This document shows, piece after piece, positions 34,598-42,888 of a stretch of DNA of 64,000 bases. How positions within the stretch are numbered: position 1 is the first letter of the stretch; every line of letters starts with the position of its first letter. Source of the stretch: Bacteroidota bacterium (GTDB lineage Bacteria > Bacteroidota > Bacteroidia > JABEUT01); assembly GCA_013288345.1 (NCBI GenBank), contig JABDCA010000003.1, positions 62,001 to 126,000 on the forward strand, in the 5' to 3' direction. The translations under genes and the position numbers were made by a program. The notes beneath the pieces were generated by a model. The model was not told the DNA's origin and did no database searches. It was given only the letters and a program-made list of their open reading frames with translations.

Positions 34598-36556
34598 TTA
34601 CTTCGAGATGAGTAATTTCTTGAAAATGCTCTCACCCTTATCGGAGGTGATTTGCACAAAGTAGAAACCGGTAGAGAGAGAAGAAGTATTGATGCTGTTA
34701 CCCGAGAAGTGAGCATCTTCATAAAGCACACGGCCATCTTCACCAATTATGCGAATGGTAGCGTTGTGTAATTCGGCAGAAAAATAAACCTCGTTCTTGG
34801 CAGGGTTAGGATACAAAGTAATATCTGTCTTTGGCTCCTCCATGTTATTTACAGATGCCGGCCCGGTAGGCGAACCCAGCAGCGGGCGTACCATCATACT
34901 ACCCGGATAGGTGCTTGTGCTCCAGGTGCGCAAAAGGTCTACACTATAAAATATTTGCTTTTGGTGGTTGTCGTTAAACTCAAAGCCCACGTTCATCGAA
35001 TCGCCTTGTATAAGTTCCCAGCCTACATATATTTTTCCTGCGCCTATGGCTTGCGGTTTCTTAAACTTGTAGGTAGTAAATAATAGGTTGTTGCCATCGT
35101 TGGCATAAATAGGGTTGCGTAACGAATCATCTACATATATGGTGTCGCCCGGTGCGCCACCCTTATCGTTCCATAGTATCAGCTTAAAGGTATAGCTGTG
35201 TGCATTTATAAAAACATAGTCGAAATATATTTGCATACCAAAAATGGTATCGGCATTGTTTAAGTCAAATTGGTATGCAGTAAACGAAGGCACATTCGGA
35301 ATTGGATTAACATAGTATGCGTATTCAGGTATACCGTTATCGTAGGCATAGTAGTTATTGAATATCGCATCGTAACGCAAGGTGTCGTTCCAAAAGTCGA
35401 AATCGGCTGTACGTTGCAGTATATGAGTAATGTTATAGGTAGCAGGGGCGCTTAGCGTTGCCGGAAAACTACCGGTTGCCAGTGCCGGGTCCGCTTGCAA
35501 AGGGCTATTATCATAACCTATATCAACGTATGGGTCAACGTTAACGGCACCGCTTGAATAGGCGAAAGTTCCGTTGATGTTATAGTTGTAGGTTACGTTA
35601 ATAATATTAGATGAGTTAGGCGGATTAATAGCGCTCGAATTATTGTTCCTTATAAATATGGGCATACCTGTACTTCGCAAATCGCTTTGTTTGTATTGCT
35701 CCCAGGGCTCTGCCTGGTAATTGGTAAGTATTTGCGGTGCATTGTAAACAAACGATATTTCGCCCTGCACTGTATCCTGGTAGTTGCGGCCTGCTGCTAG
35801 GTAAACTTCATCAATACTCCAGTGGTCGGCGCCGGCACACGATGCATAAGCCATGAACCTGAACTGGAAACCATCGCGCATAAAGCTGGTATCGGCAAGG
35901 CTGTTAAAAGGTATCATTACCAAATGGAACACGGTGTCGGTATCGGCAACAGGCTGGTAACCCAGTCGCCACCATACGGTGTGCCATGCTGTATCTCCGT
36001 TGGCATGAAACTGCAATTTTAAGGTGTCCGAACTTATCGGAGTATAGTTCAATACGCTCCTGCCTTTGGCATCGGTACCAAAATAAGTGCCTGCCTGGTA
36101 ATAAAAACTCAGGTAAATAGAATCGCCTAAGCCATAGTGTTGGCCTATAAATCCTCTCCTCCAGGTTATTGGTTTCGAGGTTAAAAAATCGCCTGTATCG
36201 GACTTATAAGGCGATATACCCGGGTGGTAAGGCATACCCAAAGAGTTAAGCCCATCGAAGGTAGCTACGCCCAACGTACGCGGGCAAACGGGCATATCGA
36301 AGTTTACAAATACGTTATTATCTATCCACAGGCTTGTATCGGGGTATGGGCCGGGTTTCGAAAAGCCATCTAAAAAGGGTATGGTATCCATACTAAAGGC
36401 CTGGGCACGCTTATTGCTTTTGTTTTGCTGTTGCAAGGCTGCGGCATTAGCTACAATAGGGTTACGGTGCAGGGGCACAATATGGTCGTGGTGGTCTTGC
36501 GCTGCAAGGCCCAATGATGCAAAAAGAAAAAATGCTACGTATGCTGTTTTGTACAT
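34598..36556 (-). CDS. T9SS-secreted protein, unknown function
   Basis: A 652-residue protein with a signal peptide (about 1-19, LGLAAQ), a His-rich mature start (HHDHIVPLH), a jelly-roll-like domain (about 75-255: SIYLSFYYQAGTYFG, then WSIDEVYLAAG, as in MAM/choice-of-anchor domains), a further beta-sandwich part, and a T9SS type A sorting domain (about 575-652, LYPNPAKNE ... GFYFVQI). The function cannot be deduced. It is monocistronic. Confidence 0.82.
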   Translation of the reverse strand: MYKTAYVAFFLFASLGLAAQDHHDHIVPLHRNPIVANAAALQQQNKSNKRAQAFSMDTIPFLDGFSKPGPYPDTSLWIDNNVFVNFDMPVCPRTLGVATFDGLNSLGMPYHPGISPYKSDTGDFLTSKPITWRRGFIGQHYGLGDSIYLSFYYQAGTYFGTDAKGRSVLNYTPISSDTLKLQFHANGDTAWHTVWWRLGYQPVADTDTVFHLVMIPFNSLADTSFMRDGFQFRFMAYASCAGADHWSIDEVYLAAGRNYQDTVQGEISFVYNAPQILTNYQAEPWEQYKQSDLRSTGMPIFIRNNNSSAINPPNSSNIINVTYNYNINGTFAYSSGAVNVDPYVDIGYDNSPLQADPALATGSFPATLSAPATYNITHILQRTADFDFWNDTLRYDAIFNNYYAYDNGIPEYAYYVNPIPNVPSFTAYQFDLNNADTIFGMQIYFDYVFINAHSYTFKLILWNDKGGAPGDTIYVDDSLRNPIYANDGNNLLFTTYKFKKPQAIGAGKIYVGWELIQGDSMNVGFEFNDNHQKQIFYSVDLLRTWSTSTYPGSMMVRPLLGSPTGPASVNNMEEPKTDITLYPNPAKNEVYFSAELHNATIRIIGEDGRVLYEDAHFSGNSINTSSLSTGFYFVQITSDKGESIFKKLLISK

Positions 36557-36694
36557 ATACTATATGTATGCTGCGAAGATAACGGAAAAAATGGCGTATT
36601 ATTTTGTGAAGAGAATAAAAACAAAGCCCCTACTGTTTTCACCAATTCCCTAAAAAACCTATTTTTATAATCCAATTATTAAATATCGGGTAAC

Positions 36695-37150
36695 ATGAAA
36701 ACAGTAAAAACATTAATTCTTTTAGTAGCATTCGGGCTGTTTACAAGCCATGCTATAGGTGGTAGCTATGCAATGGGTGGCGATCCGCTTGAACAATGGG
36801 AACATAATAACCCCGATGCTTCGAAAGCGCTGGGTGAATGGGTTAGAGGCCATAAAGAAGCTGCTAAATATATATTTCAGTGGGATGCCGATCATCCTGA
36901 GCGTTCGCAGGAACTGGTTAACTGGGCGGTAGCTAACAAATCAGAGCATTTAGGTAAGTTTCACCGTCAGCATAAGGACTGGCCTGAACTGGATGAAATA
37001 GAAAGACACCACAAACCGGCAATGGAAGACTTTTTGAAATGGTGCCGCGACTATTCTGATGCTGCACGTGCTTTAATGGAACACCCGGGCGGATTAAGCT
37101 GGGCCAGCGAACACCTGTGGAAGGAATCGAAACGTATGGAGAAAGAGTAA
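36695..37150 (+). CDS. Secreted small helical protein
   Basis: A 151-residue protein with a signal peptide (about 1-21, to SHAIG). The mature region contains about three degenerate helical repeats of roughly 36 residues, seen as LEQWEHNNPDASKALGEW, IFQWDADHPERSQELVNW and FLKWCRDYSDAARALMEH. I recognise no family. A terminator follows at 37227. Confidence 0.65.
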   Translation: MKTVKTLILLVAFGLFTSHAIGGSYAMGGDPLEQWEHNNPDASKALGEWVRGHKEAAKYIFQWDADHPERSQELVNWAVANKSEHLGKFHRQHKDWPELDEIERHHKPAMEDFLKWCRDYSDAARALMEHPGGLSWASEHLWKESKRMEKE

Positions 37151-37157
37151 ACGGAAT

Positions 37158-37211
37158 ATGTTTCGACAAGCTCAACACGACTACTATATGTCAGTCTGAG
37201 CTTGTCGAAGA
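37158..37211. repeat. Dispersed inverted repeat (family D)
   Basis: CGACAAGCTCA (37164-37174) and TGAGCTTGTCG (37197-37207) form an 11-bp perfect inverted repeat. Related copies are at 11815, 42820-42888 (inverted) and 48617. Confidence 0.7.
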
Positions 37212-37226
37212 CTTTTCATATTAAAG

Positions 37227-37259
37227 AACAGGTATAGGCCATGCTTATACCTGTTTTTT
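37227..37259 (+). terminator. Rho-independent terminator
   Basis: AACAGGTATA / TATACCTGTT, a 10-bp perfect stem followed by a T-run, 77 bases after the stop of the 36695 gene. Confidence 0.82.
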
Positions 37260-37275
37260 CATGCCTTATTTTTAA

Positions 37276-38286
37276 TTGTCGCGCATTACAAATGTATTTA
37301 CTAAATTTGGGCTATCTAAATCATATAGACTGAAACTATCACTACCATTCGTTTTAATTTTATTGTTGTTCGGTTGTGGTGCACCCCATACCAGACAGGT
37401 AGATAGTACTATACCTAACCCTGCTCCGTACGTAACCCCGGCGGGTGATAAAATCATTTTTCTGGATGACTATTATACCGGCTACCTGAAAGCTGTACGC
37501 CTGAATTTTAAAAAGAACGATAGCCTGCTCGATGCAAGAGCATTTGCCCCTATACACAAGCGCTATTTTTTAAAAAGTGGTAACTCGGTCGATAGGAACC
37601 CCAATACTTCGTTTACCATACACGATACCACCGGCCTGGATGATATTATTGCGGGCATAGAAACCAATAAAGCACAAATAGAAAGGTTGATCACTTCTGA
37701 GTTAGCCGACTGCAGGGGATATTTGAAGAACGATAGCCTTACCTTTTACATAAGCCCATCGAGCCAGGATATGAAGAAAATATTAAAAGGCTTAGGTGGA
37801 GTTAGCAGTTGGGCCATAAGTAAAAAGAATATTATTATCATGATCGATCCTCGCATTAGCACCTGGAGCGAAATGTTGCAGTATAATATAGCCCACGATT
37901 ATAGCCATACCTTTTGTTGGGATAAAATGAACCTGGGTGCCCTGCTGGCCATGAACCTGCTCGACCGTGTTGTGGCCGAAGGCAAAGCCGATGCTTTTGC
38001 TCATTTGCTTTACCCCGATGTAAAATGCCCATGGGATACTGCCCTCTCAGCAGAAGAAACACAATACCAGTGGAGCCGCATAAAAATGGAAATGCGCAGC
38101 GAAGAATATTACCAGATACAGGGCATTATGTTTGGCTCAGATAATTACCCGGCATGGACAGGCTATAACGTAGGTTATGAAATTGTGCAATCGGCTTTAA
38201 AGAACAACCCTGCCCTTACTCCCGAGCAATGGACCAACCAAAGCCCGGCATGGATACTGGATGCAAGCGACTATAAAGCTAAATAG
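37276..38286 (+). CDS. DUF2268-like lipoprotein (degenerate zinc protease motif)
   Basis: The lipobox LLLFGCGAP shows an outer- or inner-membrane lipoprotein. The central part has the layout of DUF2268 predicted zinc metalloproteases, with IAHDYSHTF at about 205-213 where the family has HEYxH, then VVAEGKADAFA as the third-ligand helix. The Glu to Asp change (HDxxH) may weaken catalysis. Start is uncertain: the track uses TTG at 37276, but a TAAATTTG box lies at 37302-37309, and CTG at 37330 would give the neat signal peptide LKLSLPFVLILLLFGC. No ATG is in frame. Confidence 0.75.
   Translation: MSRITNVFTKFGLSKSYRLKLSLPFVLILLLFGCGAPHTRQVDSTIPNPAPYVTPAGDKIIFLDDYYTGYLKAVRLNFKKNDSLLDARAFAPIHKRYFLKSGNSVDRNPNTSFTIHDTTGLDDIIAGIETNKAQIERLITSELADCRGYLKNDSLTFYISPSSQDMKKILKGLGGVSSWAISKKNIIIMIDPRISTWSEMLQYNIAHDYSHTFCWDKMNLGALLAMNLLDRVVAEGKADAFAHLLYPDVKCPWDTALSAEETQYQWSRIKMEMRSEEYYQIQGIMFGSDNYPAWTGYNVGYEIVQSALKNNPALTPEQWTNQSPAWILDASDYKAK
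37302..37309 (+). promoter_or_regulatory. -7 box that disputes the TTG start
   Basis: TAAATTTG lies downstream of the track start at 37276. If used, translation must begin at a non-ATG codon such as CTG (37330). Confidence 0.4.
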
Positions 38287-38308
38287 CAGAACATTTTAAC
38301 CACTACAT

Positions 38309-39041
38309 ATGAAATACAAAATACTTTTAATGGCGAGCTTGGTGCTGAGCTTGTTTGTGCGTGCACAAACTGATAGCAGTGTTTCGAAAATTCATTTTAT
38401 TCTGAAAACTAACCCAACTCTTGCAGCTACCAGCGGTGATATAGGTGAGCTTGGTGCAAGCCTGGAGCTTAATATTGGTAAAAGATTTGGTGCTTTTGTT
38501 GGGTATGGTTACAATACTACTACACCTGTTAATAATCCCCCCATATGGCGTTACCCGCCTGGTTTTGCATTGAATTCTTCAAATGGAAATACTATACGAG
38601 CCGGAATTTATTACTTCTTTGGAGGCAGGAAGTTTCTTTCTGCACAGATGTTTTACCGTACCTGGCAACCTACAACCGTTTTTGAGTATGTTGACTTTAA
38701 TGTTACAACAGATTATGCAACAAACAAATTTGGTAATTCTATATCATCTGATGAATCTGCCTCTGCTGCATTTACGGTAAATAACAACTCGGTAACTACA
38801 ACGGCCTTTGATATTCTTTTTGGTAACCAGATTATAAGTAACCCCAATGAGGGTAAACTTCATCTTTTTTTTGGAATGGTTTGTAGGTATAGGTGTTAGA
38901 GCTAACACAATAAATAATGAAGAATTTGGCACTTTTAGTAGTGGCTCGAATTATATGCCCGATACACCTCACCTATATTCGAGTACTTCGACTTCTGCAT
39001 TCGATTTTAAACTTGGAATACAAATAGGGTTAATGTATTAG
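38309..39041 (+). pseudogene. Outer-membrane beta-barrel-like protein, frameshifted at T8
   Basis: The ORFs 38309-38899 and 38847-39041 are one gene of about 243 residues. The signal peptide (MKYKILLMASLVLSLFVRAQ) is followed by barrel-like strands (LGASLELNIGKRFGAFVGYGY; IRAGIYYFFGGRKFLSAQMFY). The first frame ends in GKLHLFFGMVCRYRC. One T fewer in the T8 run (38865-38872) gives HLFLEWFVGIGVRANT and reads on to LGIQIGLMY, a proper final strand. The single homopolymer change points to a sequencing error or slippage. Confidence 0.75.
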
Positions 39042-39052
39042 ACACTCAAAAT

Positions 39053-40276
39053 ATGAATAATAAAACTCTACTGATTATAGCTTTATTTGCCTGCCTTTTT
39101 GCAAATGCCCAAACCGAACGAAAAATTTATTACAACAGCGACGAAAAGGTTGTCTATAATAAAGACAGCGCCACTTTTTACCGCATGGTAAAGCTCGATG
39201 CTAAAAATAAGGCACTCGATACCATCCGCGACTATTACATGACTGGCGAGCTTAAATGCAAAACCGACGGAGCCCTTTATCTTGATACTGTAAATAATGA
39301 TAGCTCAAAATTCACTGGGTCTTCAAGGGGCTATTATAAATCAGGTAAAAGGAAAGCATTGGATGTAAGAGATAGTAAGAGCGTTTGCTTAACATCAGAG
39401 GGCTGGTATGAAGATGGTAAGCCACGATATGTAATTCCGTATGTTGCAGGGAAGAGAGAAGGAGATGGCAAATGGGTTTATGAGACCGGAGCCGTATTAT
39501 CAGTTAAGCATTATACCAACGATAAAGAAACAGGCGTTTCGATATCCTATTTCGAAAATGGCAAGCCTTATTCTGAAGTAACATACGCTGATGGTAAAAA
39601 AAATGGCCCGGCAAAAAACTATTTTGAAACAGGCGAGCTAAATAATGAATCGGCTTACGTGAATGATACCATTACGGGAACAACTAAGTATTACTATAAA
39701 AATGGTAAGCTACAGTCAGAACTTCCGCATAGCCATGGTAAGATAAATGGCCTTTATAAAGCATACTATGAAAGCGGAGAACTTAGGTTAAGCTACGATT
39801 ATGTTAATGGGCTTGTAGATGGCTATGTAACACTATACTGCGAGAATAAAAACTTAGAGAGGAAAGATAAGTACGAGAAAAATAAGTTTGTAAGCGGTAA
39901 CTGTTACGATATGAATGGTAAAGAGGTTAAGCACGACGAATATTTTTTAGAATCTCCATCTGACCAAGTATATACCGTTGTGCAGAAAATGCCAACCTTC
40001 CCCGGTAACCTTAATGAATATTTAAGCCAGCATATAAAATATCCTAAAAAAGAACAGAAGAATAATGTTACGGGTACTGTTTACGTAAACTTTGTAATAG
40101 AGAAAGATGGCAGTGTTAGCAACGTAAAAATATTGAAAGGCGTACCCGGTGGTCAAGGCTTGGATATGGAAGCTTTTCGTGTTGTTTCATCTTTGCCTAA
40201 GTGGGCACCCGGTATGCAGAATGGACAGGCCGTAAGGGTATCGTTTAATATACCAATTAGGTTTACACTCATATAG
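39053..40276 (+). CDS. YwqK/MORN-repeat protein with TonB-C domain
   Basis: A 407-residue protein with a signal peptide (about 1-19, FANAQ). Residues about 45-285 are 22-24-residue repeats of the form YYESGELRLSYDYVNGLVDG (MORN_2/YwqK type). The C-terminal TonB_C domain lies at about 325-407 (VYVNFVIEKDGSVSNVKILK). It is the first of two tandem paralogues. There is no N-terminal anchor as in true TonB, so it is likely a periplasmic or surface protein. It starts 11 bases after the beta-barrel gene. Confidence 0.82.
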   Translation: MNNKTLLIIALFACLFANAQTERKIYYNSDEKVVYNKDSATFYRMVKLDAKNKALDTIRDYYMTGELKCKTDGALYLDTVNNDSSKFTGSSRGYYKSGKRKALDVRDSKSVCLTSEGWYEDGKPRYVIPYVAGKREGDGKWVYETGAVLSVKHYTNDKETGVSISYFENGKPYSEVTYADGKKNGPAKNYFETGELNNESAYVNDTITGTTKYYYKNGKLQSELPHSHGKINGLYKAYYESGELRLSYDYVNGLVDGYVTLYCENKNLERKDKYEKNKFVSGNCYDMNGKEVKHDEYFLESPSDQVYTVVQKMPTFPGNLNEYLSQHIKYPKKEQKNNVTGTVYVNFVIEKDGSVSNVKILKGVPGGQGLDMEAFRVVSSLPKWAPGMQNGQAVRVSFNIPIRFTLI

Positions 40277-40329
40277 TCTATTTTGAAAATGCTTACAATA
40301 GCTTAAATTGCATCCTTCAATTTGGCCTT

Positions 40330-41856
40330 ATGAGGTTACGTATACTTTTTGTTATTGCCATATTTACAAGCACTCCTGCTGTTTATGCCCAAACGGCTAA
40401 AAAAATATTTTACGATAAAAACTGGAGGGTTACCAAAATAAAGGATAGCGCTGCCTATTACCGGGTAGCTACATTCGATAATAATGGTAAGCCTGAAGGC
40501 GAAGTAAAGGACTATTATATTACAGGAGAATTGCAAGCGAAAATAGACGGAGCGCTTATTATTGATTCGGTTGATGACAGCAGATCGAAGTTTATAAAAT
40601 GCAATGAGAACTATTATAAGTCTGGCAAAAAAAGTGCGCTTACCGTAAACGATAATATGGGGAACAACTTATCATCGATGGGTTGGTACGAAACCGGGGA
40701 GTTGTGGTTTAAGGCATCGTATAAAAACGGCAAGCGACACGGAATTGAAAAATATACTTTCCCTGATGGAACCCGTAAAGCTGAGATAGCTTATGCAAAT
40801 GGCAAGCGGAACGGCACATCGAAATGGTATTACGAAGATGGCGAGTTGAAAGAAGAAGCCACTTTTGTAAATGATTCTATTAATGGGTCCGACAAAGTGT
40901 ATTATGATGGTGGTAATGTAAAATCATCAATACCATTTGTCAATGGTAAGCGCGAAGGCCAGGCCAAATGGTATTACTATGATGGCCTCGTGCAGGAAGA
41001 AGCAAAATTTGCCAATAATAAAATAATAGGCTCTGATGTATATTATTTCGAAAACGGACAGATACTGGGTGAGATACCTTATGTAAACGGGGAGAAAAGT
41101 GGTATGGCTAAAGGCTATTATGTTGATGGCACCCCAAGAACACTAACACCATACCTGCACGATAAACTTAACGGAACCCAGAAAGATTATTTCGACAATG
41201 GCTTGCCAAGGAACGAAGCCACCTATGTGGACGATTCGCTTACAGGAACCACCAGGAACTATTATAATAATGGGAAGTTAATGAAGGAGATACCTTATGT
41301 GAATTATAAAATTGAGGGCACTGTTAAAACCTATACCGATCAGGGTAAGCTATCGGCTGCTGTCGATTATACTAAAGGTAAACTGAATGGCAACTTTATT
41401 ATGTATTGGGGCAATATGCAGGTAAAGCGAAATGATAAGTACGAGAAAGGCGAATTTAAGCAAGGCACTATTTACGATTCGAATGGGGTAGAGTTGCAGC
41501 CTTACGTTAAATTGAACTTAGATATTACGGCAACCCAAAACGACGAGGTATATACTATTGTGGAGCAAATGCCAACGTTCAGTGGCGATGTAGATGCATG
41601 GATTGGTGAACATATACAATACCCCGAAACAGAGAGGCAGCATCAAATATCTGGCACAGTGTATGTTACCTTTATTATAGAAAAAGATGGCCAGGTTGAC
41701 CATGTTCGGGTGCTTAAAGGTATAGAAGGAGGCGATGGATTAGAAGACGAGGCGGTGCGCGTTATTTTGTCAATGCCCAAATGGACACCCGGTATGCAGG
41801 GCGGTAAGGCGGTACGGGTTGCCTATAATTTACCTATACGGTTTTTGCTGCGGTAA
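40330..41856 (+). CDS. YwqK/MORN-repeat protein with TonB-C domain, paralogue
   Basis: A 508-residue paralogue of the 39053 product, longer by about four MORN_2-like repeats (for example WYYEDGELKEEATFVNDSIN). The signal peptide ends at AVYAQ and the TonB_C domain at about 430-508 reads VYVTFIIEKDGQVDHVRVLK. Start and end regions are colinear with the first copy, so repeat-number change after tandem duplication is the simplest history. Confidence 0.82.
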   Translation: MRLRILFVIAIFTSTPAVYAQTAKKIFYDKNWRVTKIKDSAAYYRVATFDNNGKPEGEVKDYYITGELQAKIDGALIIDSVDDSRSKFIKCNENYYKSGKKSALTVNDNMGNNLSSMGWYETGELWFKASYKNGKRHGIEKYTFPDGTRKAEIAYANGKRNGTSKWYYEDGELKEEATFVNDSINGSDKVYYDGGNVKSSIPFVNGKREGQAKWYYYDGLVQEEAKFANNKIIGSDVYYFENGQILGEIPYVNGEKSGMAKGYYVDGTPRTLTPYLHDKLNGTQKDYFDNGLPRNEATYVDDSLTGTTRNYYNNGKLMKEIPYVNYKIEGTVKTYTDQGKLSAAVDYTKGKLNGNFIMYWGNMQVKRNDKYEKGEFKQGTIYDSNGVELQPYVKLNLDITATQNDEVYTIVEQMPTFSGDVDAWIGEHIQYPETERQHQISGTVYVTFIIEKDGQVDHVRVLKGIEGGDGLEDEAVRVILSMPKWTPGMQGGKAVRVAYNLPIRFLLR

Positions 41857-41872
41857 AAACGGACATTGCCAT

Positions 41873-42106
41873 CTACCAGTGGAAGCAGCCAACAATATCA
41901 AACCAAAACTGAAGCACTAAGCCAACACCGACAAGAGCAAGTCCAAAATTGGTAAGCCTTTTATTTCGTTTGTATTTTTCTTCACTCATTTGGGCCATAT
42001 ATCCCTTTTTGAGCTTTGGTGATAGCCCGAATATATAAATGATAATACCTCCAATAATGTTCAGGATGCCTCCAATAATTGTAACTGCTTCGTGTAAGCT
42101 GAGCAT
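41873..42106 (-). CDS. Small two-helix membrane protein
   Basis: A 77-residue protein with two membrane helices (about 7-26 and 52-70) joined by a basic loop (LSPKLKKGYMAQMSEEKYKR). No family recognised. It follows the PASTA gene with a 1-bp gap, so it is co-translated with it. Confidence 0.65.
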   Translation of the reverse strand: MLSLHEAVTIIGGILNIIGGIIIYIFGLSPKLKKGYMAQMSEEKYKRNKRLTNFGLALVGVGLVLQFWFDIVGCFHW

Positions 42107-42107
42107 G

Positions 42108-42671
42108 TTATTCCTGTTCGTTCACGCTCTTGCCAATAACCAGGTCGAGGCGGGAGCCTACAGGTAGTTTATCGCCCGGGGCCATTAGCTTACCTTTGAA
42201 ACGGACTTCCAGAACGCAGTCTACGCATATATCAGTCTTCTTGCTAATTCCGCCAATTTTAAAGCCCTGGCGTTCTAATACAATCTTTGCGCTTGCAAAC
42301 GATGCATCAATTACACTCAACGGTATTTCTACAAGTGGCGGTACTGTTGATGTAATGTAGAGGTATATATTCCTACCGCTTTTTACGTGAGCCCCAACAT
42401 AAGGTATCTGGTTAATAACGGTGCGGGGTGGTAGTTTTTCGTCGTATGATGAGTCAATGATGACATATTTCAGGCCTTTTTCCTGAAGCAGGCCTTCTAC
42501 ATCGGTCAGCGATTTTTTGCTCAGGTCGGGCAATACAATAAACTCGCCATGGTTGGTGTACCACGATAAAAATTTACCTGCGCCGCCAAATAAAAGCCCC
42601 AGTACCACCAATGCTATAGCCAGGTTTATAAAGAATACTCTGCTTTTTATGAATTCCTTGAATTCTCCCAT
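42108..42671 (-). CDS. PASTA-domain membrane protein
   Basis: The start is set at the ATG at 42671 (MGEFKEFIKSRVFFIN), three codons inside the track ORF. The 187-residue protein has one membrane helix (about 16-38) and two to three PASTA domains outside (VLPDLSKKSLTDVEGLLQEK; VEIPLSVIDASFASAKIVL). PASTA domains bind peptidoglycan or muropeptides. No kinase domain is attached. The nearby D-Ala-D-Ala ligase upstream on the same strand is a frequent neighbour in this phylum and fits a cell-wall role. Confidence 0.85.
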   Translation of the reverse strand: MGEFKEFIKSRVFFINLAIALVVLGLLFGGAGKFLSWYTNHGEFIVLPDLSKKSLTDVEGLLQEKGLKYVIIDSSYDEKLPPRTVINQIPYVGAHVKSGRNIYLYITSTVPPLVEIPLSVIDASFASAKIVLERQGFKIGGISKKTDICVDCVLEVRFKGKLMAPGDKLPVGSRLDLVIGKSVNEQE

Positions 42672-42698
42672 AATTAACAATATCTCTCAAAAATAGTC

Positions 42699-42782
42699 TT
42701 TTGCCACAAAAGCACTAAAGCACAAAATCCCACCAAATTATTTGTGTGCAGTTTCTTGGTGTTTTTGTGACTTGGTGGCAAA
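42699..42782. repeat. Dispersed inverted repeat (family C), copy 2
   Basis: TTTTGCCACAAAAGCACTAA and its inverse CTTGGTGGCAAA enclose the unit; related to 9322-9401. Confidence 0.7.
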
Positions 42783-42819
42783 TTTAATTTCAATATTTTA
42801 TTTACCTGTTGACTTTTTG

Positions 42820-42888
42820 TTCGTCAGCCTGAGCCTGTCGAAGGCTTTTTTACTCGGACTATGTTTCGACAAGCTCAACATGACTATT
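42820..42888. repeat. Family D repeat, inverted arrangement
   Basis: CAGCCTGAGCCTGTCGAAGG then TTTCGACAAGCTCAACATGA: the same two words as at 37158, but in opposite order. Confidence 0.6.
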
